NCBI GenBank assembly: GCA_028274465.1
Contig: CM051455.1
Span: 109,118,261 to 109,182,260 of the forward strand
Direction: 5' to 3'
Source of the DNA: Plantago ovata
Lineage: Eukaryota > Streptophyta > Magnoliopsida > Lamiales > Plantaginaceae
Length of the DNA: 64,000 nt
Below are positions 33,723 through 46,010 of this stretch, in pieces. The first letter of the stretch is position 1. Each line of letters begins with the position of its first letter. Position numbers and translations under genes: made by a program. The notes below the pieces were generated by a model. It saw nothing but the letters and a program-made list of their open reading frames with translations, was not told the origin of the DNA and made no database searches.

Positions 33723-34631
33723 ATGAGTCAACCACCGTTGCCCCGGTATGTGATGCCTCAAGGGCCTTGCATAACATTGGATGACGATTGCAGGAATTAT
33801 GACTTTGATCCTGCGTACTACTCCATTCTCTCCACGTTTTCAATGGGTGATGATCCAAGAGGGTTCTTAGACACATACGAGGAAGGTGTGTTGAGGATAC
33901 CTCGTGAGAATGGGGAGGGGGTTATTTTATCACATGAGGAACTTTGTATGAGAGGATTTATGGGAGCCTTGGAAGGGTACGCTCGAAGATGGCTCAGAAT
34001 CCCGCAAGAAAAATCGTTGCGCACTTGGGGTGAAGTAACCAGCAAGTTTCTGGAACATTGGGATAGGGACTCACCTCCCGGGATAGGGGCATGGATGTCT
34101 CGCTTCAGTAGTCAGCCACCAGAAATCGACATTGCCGATGAAGAGGAATGTGGAGAAGAATCCATTGAGGAAGTCTCCTCAGTGCTTAGCTTGGATTCCA
34201 CGTCCTTACTTGCGGATGTCGAGGTTGTTGGTCAAGAGGAAGTCGTGGAGGAGGTGATAACTGAATCCATTGCTTCACTTGAGTCAGAGAGTGAAGGCGT
34301 CAGTTGTGTTGAGGTCGAGGAGCCAATCTCTGAAGATTTTGGTGTCTCCGAATCAATTGCTGCAGATACTCTTGATCTTGACTCCGACGTTCTGGTCCAT
34401 GCGCCCGCCTACGAGTTCCTAAGGAGTTTTGATCCTCTTTACTCTTTTTATTTTCCATCTGATTCCCTTAGTTATTTTTTATATTTTGTTTTTCTTGGTT
34501 TTGTTAATTTTAGTTTTCAGGGAATCATGGACTTGCTTGAGCAGATACGGAGAGGAGCCAAGGATGGTTCCCAAGATGCGAGGAGTAATGGAACGGATGC
34601 ACAAGATTCGTTTCCATTTGATAATGGATAA
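33723..34631 (+). CDS. S1 divergent gag head with acidic tail
   Basis: A 302-residue ORF. Residues about 10-125 align in layout with the cohort's capsid: GPCITLDDDCRNYDFD, FSMGDDPRGFLDTYEE, LCMRGFMGALEGYARRWL and TWGEVTSKFLEHW. Residues about 135-230 are strongly acidic with Val/Ser/Glu repeats. Residues about 240-265 are hydrophobic and encoded by a T-rich stretch ending TTTTCAG|GG, which might instead be an intron end. There is no zinc knuckle. A shift near the end would extend it to LSDMWRDYYGDFNPD (34701), a tail shared with M3 ORF2. Confidence 0.7.
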   Translation: MSQPPLPRYVMPQGPCITLDDDCRNYDFDPAYYSILSTFSMGDDPRGFLDTYEEGVLRIPRENGEGVILSHEELCMRGFMGALEGYARRWLRIPQEKSLRTWGEVTSKFLEHWDRDSPPGIGAWMSRFSSQPPEIDIADEEECGEESIEEVSSVLSLDSTSLLADVEVVGQEEVVEEVITESIASLESESEGVSCVEVEEPISEDFGVSESIAADTLDLDSDVLVHAPAYEFLRSFDPLYSFYFPSDSLSYFLYFVFLGFVNFSFQGIMDLLEQIRRGAKDGSQDARSNGTDAQDSFPFDNG

Positions 34632-34701
34632 CATTAGTGGTAATGATCTCCTGTCCGACATGTGGAGGGACTATTATGGGGATTTCAATCCCGATAATTA
34701 G

Positions 34702-36202
34702 TCTTTTCACATGTCCGCTCTCAGCCGACCGAGGCCAAACCGTTCGGTAACATCTAGTATCACTTTTTATTTACTCATTCTCTTTTGCTAGGGACTAGCT
34801 TAAGTTTTATGAGGGGGATGGGATGTGAACCATGATGTTAAGTATTGTTTGGCTTTGTGATGTTGAGTATGGTATCTTATTTTTTGCATTTGCACGTTTA
34901 CTGCTTTCCTAGGATAGTCTTGCATGTTTTATATGGAGTTTATTGCCGGATTTTTTGAACTTTTTTATTGGGTAGATCAACTAACTATGCCATTAATCGT
35001 ATGCTTCATCTCTATGAATTTGTTTGAGGTATTTCTCGCTTGGCTTGTCACATTTATGTATTGCACTTAGTTAAGCTTGGTAGTCTCGACATCACTTAGT
35101 GGTGTTTTCTCTACTGCGGTTCACGAAGGCCTTTATAATAGGATGATGCATGTTAGTGTCTTATGATTGTTTTCCCGAGTAATTATGTACCTAAGAGGCA
35201 ACAAGTCTTCACCATGCTTTGAGATTGCTAAATGCCTAGGAAGAAGGTAGTGTGAGGTTGTGTGATCCTTTGTTTATAACCTATTCTTCCGAATAGGTCT
35301 GGGGAGGGGGTTACACCATCATTAGACTTGTTTTCGTTTTTCATTTCCGTATCGTGAGTTTGTTTTTCCTTTTCCGTAAATTTTGTACTCCAACCTATTC
35401 TTTCGAATAGGTTTGGGGAAGTCGTGTGAGTCATTTTGTTTCTCTTTTTGTTACGCTACTGCTGGCTAGAAAAAAATCGGGAAAAAGAACGAAAAATTCC
35501 AGGAAAAGAGAAAAAAAAGAAAAAAATTTGGAAAGAAAAAAAAGAAAAAAAAGAAAAGACCCCAAAAAAGCAAAAGAAGGGTCCAAAAAAAGAAAGCCAA
35601 ATAGCAGTTTAGCAAAGTGTTGAGTCTTATTTTCAATTCTTGTAATGTTCGTAATCGTGTTGTAATTTTCTATTTTTTGTTCTTAAGTGTCATCTGTTCT
35701 AGACCACCCTCGTCCTGCCATTCAAGAAGTGGTGAATAGCTTAAGACTTTACTTTAGAGATGGGTAGAATAGGGGAGTGTTATCTTTTATAGGGAACCCT
35801 TTTTCGTTTGATGACAGCCAGTACTGGTTCGACCTCTTTGAGGGAAAGTCTTAACATGGTGGAACAGCAGTAAGTCCTCAGTTTCATAGGCACGGGACAA
35901 CCATTCGTATCTTAGCATGTTTCATTACGTCGTCACTGACTAGGTCCAGGTAGAGAATGTTACGAGAGACTATCTTGTCTTGACATAAGTGCTTATGTGG
36001 GTGTGTATAAGTCAATCGAGGTATTCTTCAACCTATATTCATGCTTTGATTTATATGGTTTTTGTTCATATGTTTTTTGATAGATTCAGTAGATTAGTTC
36101 ATTTTATTTGGCATTAGACTCAATTTTGTGTCTTGCATTGTTTTTTGTATTAGAGTCTAGCTTAGTTGCTTGAGGACAAGCAAATGTTCGGTTTGGGGAG
36201 TT
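34702..36202 (+). other. S1 3' noncoding region
   Basis: About 1.5 kb without a gene. It contains hairpins at 35280-35297 (loop TTCC) and 35394-35411 (loop TTTC), a homopurine tract at about 35465-35600, and the terminal polypurine module (GAGGACAAGCAAATGTTCGG, TTTGGGGAGT) ending at 36202. It is collinear with M2 and M3. Confidence 0.75.
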
Positions 36203-37517
36203 TGATGAATGTGTATTTTACACTTTTATTTGAGCCTTTTTCACCTATTTTAGCTATCCTCTATGTTAATTTAGCTATATTTTAGTACATTTTATTAGAA
36301 TAGTGTCACGTTTCCCTTTAGATTTTATTTTACAGGTTTTGGTTGAAAATCGAGGATTTCCGGGCAATTATATTGAAGTTGACAAGGAATTGGTGTTCCA
36401 GAATCCTATTTGGAGTATCTGAAGGTTTCCGGATAGGATTTGGAGTCTAGGGGTCGAATCTGGAGGTTAGAAGGCCACTAGAAGTCAGAAATCGAGTCCG
36501 AAAAGGGGAAGAAATCCAAAAACGCGTCGAAAACGCGGAATTCCACGAAAATCTCTCCGGGGCGAACCGCCCCAGACGTGGGGTGAACCGCCCCACACCG
36601 GGCGAACCGCCCGATGTGTGGGGCGAACCGCCCCACACTTATTCGAGGCCTATATATAGTTGCTCAGATTTTCAACGAAATTCATATTTTTCCAGACCTA
36701 CTTTCTCACCTTTCTCTGTAGTTTTAGGTAGGGACTTACCAGAGCCTGTTCTGGGGGTTCGTAGCTTAGGGGACTCTTTTTCATAGCAGTTTGGAGCTTG
36801 TAGGATCGCAATTCTTCGTAGATTGACAACCTTCGGTAACATTGTATCTTACTGTTTATTCTACTTATTTTTTATATCTTTCAACATGTTTTCTTCTATG
36901 ATTTCTGTTGATTGCATGCCTATTATGAGTAGCTAAACTTATCGTTGGTGGTAGTATGTGAATTCTTAGCGAAGGGAAGATAATCATGCTAATGGCTATA
37001 TCGCGCATTATACTCCGTGTTATTGCTTTATTTCATTGATCAGGCTCAGCCTAAATTCTCGTATGTTGTATTAATTATTATGCACAATTGGACCCTCGTC
37101 GACCTATACGCGAGTTTATCTTCGTAGTGTTGAATAATTACGGAACACAATAGGACAATAGTGATTGACTTGTCAGTACCTTTATCTTCGTAGTGCTTAA
37201 TAATTGCAACAGGACATTAGATTGATCAAAGATCTCCATGCAAGACCGAGGAATTTAAGCATGATTATCAACCCGTTATGCTTTGAAGGATCATACTATC
37301 ACCAATCTCCATTATCTGTTAGAAACCCCTTTGCTATTACGTCTGCTGTTTTATATTCTCTAGTTCAATAGATAAAGCTAGTTATAGTCCTGAGAGAACG
37401 ACACTCGAGTCATTCTACTGCTACACTACGGTTTTCGTTGTATTTGTGGATTGCCTTTGGCTAAATAACAAATTTATTTGATATTCGCGTTGGTACACGA
37501 CATCCGCGCGTTCATCA
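36203..37517 (+). repeat. S1 3' LTR
   Basis: A 1,315-base LTR carrying four dyads (36559-36573, 36580-36594, 36599-36613, 36620-36634) against two in the 5' LTR, a difference of one 40-base unit. TATA box at about 36651-36660. Confidence 0.9.
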
Positions 37518-37522
37518 ATTGG

Positions 37523-38018
37523 TGAACTTGAAGATGTTCGTGCTACACTAGATACGGGATCTTACTCGAATGTGCTCCCTATGAATATTTTTGAGAAGAG
37601 TGGCCTTGGAAAGCTTTCGGAGCATAAGGCTATTGTGCAACTTGCGGTTGGATCCTTTGTACGACCCGAAGGCATTGTGAAGAACGTATTGGTTAAGATT
37701 GGTGAAGCTTCTGTATACACCAACTTTGTTGTGATGCCGACGTCTACTCCTGGGATGGGTGATGTTGTTCTATTGGGGCGAACATTCTTGACTAAGCTAC
37801 GCTCCGTAATCGACATCTACTGAAGAACTTGCACCATCGAGGTGGATGGCAAGCAACATGTGTTGCGAGCCATATCTGATCCTAGTCCTCACTTCAATGC
37901 TTCTCATTCTATTAACTACTTTGGTCTTGATGTATATGTACATTCTCATTCTCAGGTACTAGGTATGAGGAAGAGAACAATGAAGGGGAAGTCTAGTACC
38001 CGTAATGACAAGAACTAA
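37523..38018 (+). pseudogene. P protease
   Basis: Active site VRATLDTGSYSNVLPMNIFE follows directly after S1. Next come VQLAVGSFVRPEG, VVMPTSTPGMGDVVLLGRTF and RSVIDIY, then a TGA stop at the codon that is Gln in M2, after which homology continues (RTCTIEVDGKQHVLRAISD) to a stop at 38018. The sequence GGCGCTATCCGGGAGGCAAC follows at 38058. No polymerase follows. Confidence 0.8.
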
Positions 38019-38248
38019 TGAGCGAGAAGAAGTCGAGTCAGAGACTCTTTAAACAATGGCGCTATCCGGGAGGCAACCCGAAGTTTTATTGCTTTTTGCA
38101 TTGCATGCATATTTATTTTAAGCATGTCATTGTGTTTTATTTTATGTTTTCGTATCTTTTTGGTGATAAAATAAGTTTTAAGATGGTAATTTGGCGTTTT
38201 TGGGAGAAAAAGGACATCTCCAGGAGTTTGGAGATGCCAGGCGAACTG
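38019..38248 (+). other. P 3' noncoding region, first part
   Basis: Contains the conserved GGGAGGCAACCCG motif and begins an internal dyad array (CCAGGCGAACTGCCCCC) that B splits. It continues at 55718. Confidence 0.65.
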
Positions 38249-38253
38249 CCCCC

Positions 38254-38717
38254 TGATGAAACGAGATTGTCAGACTCAATTAATCAAATAAATTTATTTT
38301 TAGACAAAGGCAATTCACAACTACAACGAAAACCGAGGTACGTAGTGTAGAAGTAAAATAACCTCGAGTGTCGATCTCTAAGGACTATAACTAGCTTTAT
38401 CTAATTTAACTTAAACTATAAACTCAACAAACGACTTAGATTTTCTTATCAATAATAATGGAAGTTAGCGATAGTATGATCATTCAAAGCATCAGGTTAA
38501 TAATCATGCATGAAGTACTTGAACGTTTGCATAGAAATCTAAGATCATGAATTGTCCAATGTGTTCCGTTCAATTCAACACTATGAAGATAGAGGGCTTA
38601 GATAGATCAAAGAAATAAAGCAATAAGTCAAGTCTAAATCGCGTTACAGCCACTCATGCATAATTAAGAACCCTAGCTAAGAAATCACATACTATCACCA
38701 ACGATAAATTTAGCTAC
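38254..38717 (-). repeat. B 3' LTR, truncated
   Basis: The first 464 plus-strand bases of an LTR like 54540-55712, starting TGATGAAACGAGATTG, cut by M3 at TTTAGCTAC. Confidence 0.8.
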
Positions 38718-39991
38718 TGATGAACGCGGATTTGTCGGTTCCGAATTCAGTCAAATAATATTTATGATTTAGCCAAAGGCAATCCACAACTACAACGAAA
38801 ACCGTAGTGTAGCAGTAGAATGACTCGAGTGTCGTTCTCTTAGGACTATAACTAGCTTTATCAAATCTAATTTAGAATATAAAAACAACAAACAGATAGC
38901 AAAGGGGTTTCTAGCAGATAATGGAGATTGGTGATAGTATGATCCTTCTTAGCATAACGGGTCGATAATCATGCATAAATTCTTCGGTCTTGCATAGAGA
39001 TCTTTGAATCAATCTAGTGTCTTGTTGCAATTATTAAGCACTACGAAGATAATTGGTCTGACAAGTCAATCACTATTGTCCTAATGTGTTCCGTAATTAT
39101 TTAACACTACGAAGACAAACTCACGAACAGGTCGACGAGGGTCCAATTGTGCATAATAATTAATACAGCATACGAGAATTTAGGTTGTGCCTGATCAACG
39201 AAATAAAGCAATGACACAGAGTATAATGCGCGATATAGCCATTAGCATGATTATCTTCCCTTCCCTAAGAATTCACATACTACCACCAACGATAAGTTTA
39301 GCTACTCATAATAGGCATGCAATCAACAGAAATCGTAGAAGAAAACATGTTGAATGAATATAATAAAATAAGTAGAATAAAACTGTAAGATACAAAGTTA
39401 CGGAAGGTTGTCAATCTCCGGAGAATTGCGATCCTACGAGCTCCAAACTGCTATGAAAAGAGTCCCCTAAGCTACGGACCCCCAGAACAGGTTCTGGGAA
39501 GTCCCTAACTAAAACTACAGAGAGAGGTGAGAAAGTAGGTCTGGAAAGATATGATTTTCGGAGAAAACTGAGCAACTATATATAGGCTTCGAATTACTGT
39601 GGGGCGGTTCGCCCCACATCTGCGGCGGTTCGCCCGGCGGGTTTTTCGCGGAATTCCGCGTTTTCGACGCGTTTTTGGATTTCTTCCCCTTTTCGGACTC
39701 GGTTTCTGACTTCTAGTGGCCTTCTAACCTCCAGATTCGACCCCTAAACTCCAAATCCTATCCGGAAACCTTCAGATACTCCAAATAGGCTTCTGGAACA
39801 CCAATTCCTTGTCAACTTCAATATAATTGCCTCGAAATCCTCGAATTTCAACCAAAACCTGTAAAATAAAATCTAAAGGGAAACGTGACACTATTCTAAT
39901 AAAATGCACTAAAATATAGCTAAATTAACATCGAGGATAGCTAAAATAGGTGAAAAAGACTCGAATGAAAGTGTAAAATACACATTCATCA
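38718..39991 (-). repeat. M3 3' LTR
   Basis: A 1,274-base LTR TGATGAACGCGG to CATTCATCA with two dyads at about 39600-39637 and a minus-strand TATA region near 39576-39587. Confidence 0.9.
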
Positions 39992-41532
39992 AACTCCCCA
40001 AACCGAACCTTTGCTTGTCCTCAAGCAACTAAGCTAGACTCTAATGCAAAAAACATGCAAGACACAAAATGGAGTCTCATGCCAAATAAAATGAACTAAT
40101 CTACTGAATTTACCAAAAAACATATGAACAAAAACTATATAAATCAAAGCATGAATATAGGTTGAAGAATACCTCGATTGACTTATACACATCCACATAA
40201 GCACTTATGTCAAGACAAGATAGTCTCTCGTAACATTCTCTACCTGGACCCAGTCAGTGACGACGTAATGAAGCATGCTAAGATACGAAAGGTTGCCCCG
40301 TGCCTATGAAACTGAGGACTTACTGTTGTTCCACCATGTTAAGACTTTCCGTCAAAAGAGGTCGAACCAGTACTGGCTCTCATCAAACGAAGGAGGGTTC
40401 CCTATAAAAGATAACACTCCCCTATTCTACCCATCTCTTAAGTAAAGTCTTAAGCTATTCACCACTTCCTGAATGGCAGGACGAGGGTGGTCTAGAACAG
40501 ATGACACTCAAGACAAAAAAGATAAAAAATAGAAAAACACGATTACGAACATTACAAGAATTGGAAAAGACACAACACTTTGCTAAACTGCTATTTGGCT
40601 TTCTTTTTTGGACCCTTCTTTGCTTTTTTGGGGTCTTCTCATTTTTCTCTTTTTTTCTTTCGAGGTCCTTCTTTTTCTTTTTTTCTTTTTCTGGAATTTT
40701 TCTTTCCTTTTTTTTCGATTTTTCTAGCCAGCAGTAGCATAACAAAAAGAGAAACAAAATGACTCACAGGACTTCCCCAAACCTATTCGAAAGAATAGGT
40801 TGGAGTACAAAATTTACGGAAAAGGAAAAAATAAACTCACGATACGAAAATGAAAAACAGAAAAAAGTCTAATGATGGTGTAACCCCCTCCCCAAACCTA
40901 TTCGGAAGAATAGGTTATAAACAAACGATCACACAACCTCACACTACCTCCTTCCTAGGCATTTAGCAATCTCAAAGTATGGTGAAGACTTGTTGCCTCT
41001 TAGGTACATAATTACTCGGGAAAACAACCATAAGACCCTAACATGCATCATCCTATTATAAAGGCTTTCGTCAACCGCAATAGAGAAAACACCACTAAGT
41101 GATGTCGAGACTACCAAGCTTAACTAAGTGCAATACATAAATGTGACAAGCCAAGCGAGAAAAACCTCAAACAAATTCATAGAGATGAAGCATACGATTA
41201 ATGGCATAGTTAGTTGATCTACCCAATAAAAAAGTTCAAAAAATTCGGCAATAAACTCCATATAAAACATGCAAGACTATCCTAGGATGAATGTAGTGAA
41301 TCCAACCTAAAGAATCTAAGAAAGCGGTAAACGTGCAAATGCAAATGCAAACAAAGAACAAGATACTAATCAACACAAAACCAAACAATACTTAACATCA
41401 CGGTTCACATCCCGTCCCCCTTACGATTCTTAAGATAGCCCCTAGCAAAAGAGAATGAGTAATAAGAAGTGATACTAGATGTTACCGAACGGTTTGGCCT
41501 CGGTTGGCTGAGAGTGGACATGTGAAAAGACT
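39992..41532 (-). other. M3 3' noncoding region
   Basis: Terminal polypurine module at 39992-40025, homopyrimidine tract about 40600-40735, hairpins at 40780-40801 (loop GAAA) and 40895-40916 (loop GGAA). No gene. It is collinear with S1 and M2. Confidence 0.75.
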
Positions 41533-42834
41533 AATCATCGGGATGGTAGTCCCCATAAAAGTCACTCCACATGTCGGACATGAGCTCATTGGACTGACGT
41601 AGAGCCTCCTGCTGCTGCTGGATGAGCTGTTGCTGCTCCCACATTTGCTGCCTATCCTCTCGGCGATGCTCCTCGAATATCTCCCAATCGCATGTTGTGC
41701 TGGACAATGTGCCTGTCGAGGTCCCGTCGCATGGCCGCGTTGTTGGCATCAATTCTGTCGAAACGGCCGTCGAGGTAGGTACGGAATTCAGAGAAGTCAA
41801 ATCCTCTAGACCTCTGTGGTGCTCGAGGTGGTGCATGCGGTGCTCTATGGAAAAACGGGATATCTGGGATAGGGGCTTGGCCAACATCGGCCTCCATAGC
41901 ATCCTCACGATCGGAATCACTCGGCTGGTAAGGTTCTCCTACATCAGCAGCGGCAGCTGTGGGGTTCTTCAACTGATACCTATTGAGCTGCACCTCAATG
42001 GTCGAGGGTGAAAGGGCAGCGACCTCGCAATCCCCCTCCTCAATGTCATCGACCCCATGATATTTGCAGTAGGCTGTGATGAAGCTTGGGAAGATGAATG
42101 GCTTCCTCTTCTTTTCCCAGTGGCTCTCATACTCCTCATACATGATGCGCCCTATGTCGATCTGATGTGTGTCTATCAGGCAGTAGAGGAGCTCGGCGTA
42201 GTAGGGCTGAATCCACGAGTCATTCTTCCTAGGGATCAAGTTGGAGATGCAAAATTTCATCATCACCTTAGCTTCAATGCTAAGGTCGCTCTGACTGATC
42301 CGTCCAGGTTCTCCCCCGATTTCTGGATATCGGTATTCCCTGTTGCAGATCACGTCTGTGATGTGTCTCCCTATCCCCCTAGAGGCCCCGAATACAGGTA
42401 GGCATGGTCGCTCCCTGTGAATTCCTGATGCTCAAAATGGATGAATGAAGTAATGTCCTCTGGTGTCCACGGTATAATCAGCCTCGGACTAGCACCCCAT
42501 TCTTCTCCTCGAGATATGTGTATCCAGTGTAGAACTCTTGGAGGAGGCTCTCGTCGTAACCTTTGAACCTGTTGGAACTGTACCATGCCCAATTCCTTTG
42601 TGACCCCAATCGTGATAGCGTCCTATATCCCGCTCTATCAACTGCGGACTCGGGAATGTTAATCCTCCTATCTGGGATGATCGACCTTCCTCCGTCGGCC
42701 ATCTCCGCTTCTAGCCTTTGACGCACATCTATCGCAGCTACAGACAATTCGAACAGATGGTGAGATGGTTGGGAGCTTGATGCTACTCCCTTCCCCTTTT
42801 TGCTAGAGCCGGCTCTCCTTGATCTCGGTGCCAT
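41533..42834 (-). pseudogene. M3 ORF2, left copy
   Basis: It starts MAPRSRRAGSSKKGKG and contains AGYRTLSRLGSQRNWAW, LLQEFYTGYTYLEEK, IPWTPEDITSFIHFEH, CNREYRYPEIGG, EAKVMMKFCISNLIPRKNDS, and YAELLYCLIDTHQIDIGRIM. This layout resembles the putative plant transposon protein domain (PF20167 type) often found in Athila-like elements. The C-terminus is a Gln-rich coil ending MSDMWSDFYGDYHPDD. Shifts occur near 42480, 42360 and 41695, of which the last is absent from the right copy. The function is unknown. Confidence 0.65.
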
Positions 42835-43596
42835 GATTCCTACAAACAGCAATTAGTATCTTGTACGATGCAAACAACCTATGCATATGTAAATATACGA
42901 GCGAACAAACGAGCAATATTTTCAAAAATCCAACTCCTAAAAAACCCAGGTCTAGTCTAGCTAATTCATTACGTAACATATCAATATAACTACTACAATA
43001 ACATATCACATTATGCTCTTGCTAAACATCAAATGCCTTGAATCACAAGGTTCAATCCATACCATAAAAATCAAAAATTAGCATAAATCCTCAATTCATC
43101 ATCATGCATTCTACCAATACATCCATCATTATCATATCAACAAACACATGTTTAAGCATGGAATGATAGTAAGAGATACATTTCCTAACAAGATATATCA
43201 TCTAATAGCAAAAATCTCAAATTATCAAACCAAGCCTAATTGAACATGTAATTGATAATGAATAACGAATCTAATCACATAAAACATCAACCCATACATC
43301 ATACAAGCTTAATTGAAGCATAAATCAAAAAACCCCAAATTTAAAAAATTAGGGTTCATGGTAATACCTCAAATCCGGAGATTGAATGAGCTAGGAAGAA
43401 ATTTGTTCGGATAGAAAGATAGAGCACGTAACGGGCTTCGATTGAAGCTAAAGAACACACACAATGATGATGGAAGGATGAAGAAGTTATGAAGTTTGAA
43501 GTTATTTTGAATATGGAGGAAATTTTGGAGTAAGAGATGAAAAAATGGAGAAAAATGGGAGATTTGGGGATGAATCCGATTTAAAGTTTGGTGGAG

Positions 43597-43710
43597 TTGT
43601 GGGGCGGTTCGCCCCACACCTCATGGGCGAACCGCCCTGCACGTCAGGCTCGCGCGCTGCGCTCTGGACGGGGGCGATTCGCCCACATGGGGGGCGATTC
43701 GCCCCCCACC
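43597..43710. repeat. M3 internal dyad array, left copy
   Basis: GGGGCGGTTCGCCCC, GGGCGAACCGCCC, GGGGCGATTCGCCC and GGGGGGCGATTCGCCCCCC, with small deletions relative to the right copy at 49582-49689. It lies between protease and ORF2. Confidence 0.8.
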
Positions 43711-43979
43711 TCCTGAGGTGGGAGACGAACGTTTTGAATAAAAATGCGGTTTTTAGTCCCCGAAACCATTTTCCTCAAAAAATCACTCGAAAAATCGCAC
43801 TCGAAAAACCATAACACATACGACACAGAAACGAACAAATTCACATATGAAAAGCAAATTGTTCAAGTATGAATGCATGCAATTAAAGCGGTAAAGAAAG
43901 CGATAAAAACCCCGGGTTGCCTCCCGGATAGCGCCATTGTTTAAGTCTCTGACTCGACTCCTGTCTTCGCCTATTTTTC

Positions 43980-46010
43980 CTTCTGAGGTACTAGACTTCC
44001 CCTTCACGAATCTCTCCTGCCCGATCCTTGTGAATAAGAATGAACATAGACGTTAAGACCACTGTAATCAATAGTGTTAGACGATCAGGTGGATCGGATA
44101 TGGTTGCCCAACCATGTTGCTTGCCATCCACTTCAATAGTGCAAGTTCTTTGGTAGATGTCCATCACGGAGCGTAGCTTAGTCAAGAATGTTCGTCCTAA
44201 GAGTATGACATCCCCCGTTCCTGGTGCTGACGCCGGCATAATTACAAAATCGGTGTAGCAGAAGCTTCACCAATCTTGACTAATACATTCTTCACAACGC
44301 CTTCGGGTTTCACAAGGGATCCATCCGCCAGTTGCACAATAGCCTTATGCACAGTTAGTTCTCCAAGGTTACTCTTCTCGAAAAACATTCAAAAGGAGCA
44401 CATTAGAGTAGGATCCTGTGTCTAGTGTGGCTCGGACATCTTCAAGCTCCCCAATCCCGACCTTAACATCGAAACTTTGAGGGAGTGGCTCGGGATCTCT
44501 TGCTCCTTTCACCCTTGTTAGTACCAAGGTCCTTCTCTTCTTCTTCGGCTGTGGGGCATTTCCCTCTTGCAACTCTCGCACTTAGCAACCTTCTTGATGG
44601 TGATTTCAACAGGTAGATCACCCACCAAGGTGATGGACATCGACTTCTCAGTGTTGCTAGGCAGTTTCCTTGCTCCCTACTTGCTCCTCGGTCGATCAAC
44701 TCTGCATCTTTTGATGGGCAAGCCTAGTGCTCTCTTCCAACCTATCAAGCCTTGCCCTAGTCTTCTCAGAATCTTCTTCATAACGTTTGAGAAAACTTTG
44801 GGTGTGATCAACCATTTTGCAAGTTCTCCATCAGTTGAGCCGACTTCGACTTCGGTGGCTCTTTCGGAGCGGGGTTTTCGCAGTGATCATTACCATAGTT
44901 TAGCTACTACGGTCTTGGTTAGGTCCATAAGTTTGGTTAGCCGGTGCATATCCTTGATTGTTTCGGATCCTCTTCTCCAAAATCCACCTCGAGGATTCCT
45001 ACCGTCTTGTCCGTAGCTAACTTCTTGAGTACCAAACTCCGTAGCAAAGGCTTCTTCTTCGCCTCCTCGAGCCCAGTTGCCATCATCGTATGCCAGCTCC
45101 GATCTACACATATGAGCCCCATGCCCATAGCTCTTGCAAATCGGCATACTTCGTTCGAAACAGTTGTTCCGGTGGCGCTCTTGAGGACTTGCTTCAATTC
45201 GTTGGTAAAGCACTCGAATTGATCCCCATTCCCCTATACATAGGGCTTCTTGAGTCGGTGGAGCTTCAGGTCCACGTCTCCTAACCATTGCTCTTGGGTC
45301 CTTGAACTGCGAACCTTAGCAAGCCTTTCGAAAACTTCCCAGACGGCTTCTGCGGTTTCCTCCAAATATTGCCTCGGCATTGGAAATCCACCACCCACTT
45401 GTTGGTTCTCGAAGGTTAGTCATGTAGAAGTGTTGGACTAGGTCGGAAAGTTCAAAACCATGGTGAGGGCACTTGTTCGTGAGATCTTGAAATTCTCAAC
45501 GCGGTGTAGATGGTCTCATCATAGTCCTGCTGAATCCAGTGATTGCGCCTTTAGCGCGGTGGTAGTTTAGCTTAAGTGTGAGGGAAGTATTTCTCCATGA
45601 AAGCTGGAAAACACCTTCTCCCAGGTGTCCACGAGCCTGCTGGTAGAGAACTAGCCATGACTTGGCTCTGTCGCCAAGTCCCATAGCAAAAACCTTCCTC
45701 CTCAACTCATCCGTTGTTATTTCAGCTCCGGGGTCGTGGGAGTGGTTGACGGAAATCATCGATATTCGTGCAAGTACCCCATCCATCTTCCCTTGATAAG
45801 CCATAGAACCTCGGAATTTGTTGGAATGCGTGTTTTGATTTCCAGATCTTTCTTTGGGTTGCAGATGAAAGAAACAATAGCCGTCCCTCATACGATCCTT
45901 GGTGGGTTGAACCCATGCTTTCAGTGGGTCTTCTGCTTTGCCATTCCGTCTATTTCCCTTGAAAAGACTGGAGTAGAGATTCAGAGAAACTTATCCTATA
46001 TTTCCTCTAG
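43980..46010 (-). pseudogene. M3 gag-protease, left copy (indel-rich)
   Basis: The same gag and protease as 49985-52111 but broken by many one- and two-base indels, for example near 44100, 44380, 44500, 45130 and 45540. Recognisable pieces are ATLDTGSYSNVLLLNVF, PASAPGTGDVILLGRTF and DIYQRTCTIEVDGKQH. The density of indels rises toward the gap, which suggests uncorrected read errors more than evolution. Confidence 0.65.

Larger units (their letters stand above)
32123..37517 (+). mobile_element. S1: short gag-only element in P
   Basis: LTRs 32123-33396 and 36203-37517 surround only about 2.8 kb, with a tRNA-Asp primer site, one ORF region and the conserved 3' noncoding modules. Flanks ACTGG (32118-32122) and ATTGG (37518-37522) are a target duplication with one change. 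It lacks zinc knuckle, protease and polymerase, comparable with the non-autonomous classes called TR-GAG or LARD. Confidence 0.85.

Noticed and set aside
42057-42401. 114-residue plus-strand frame, also at 48028-48372
   Set aside because: Antisense shadow of M3 ORF2, whose minus-strand frame has a recognisable domain.
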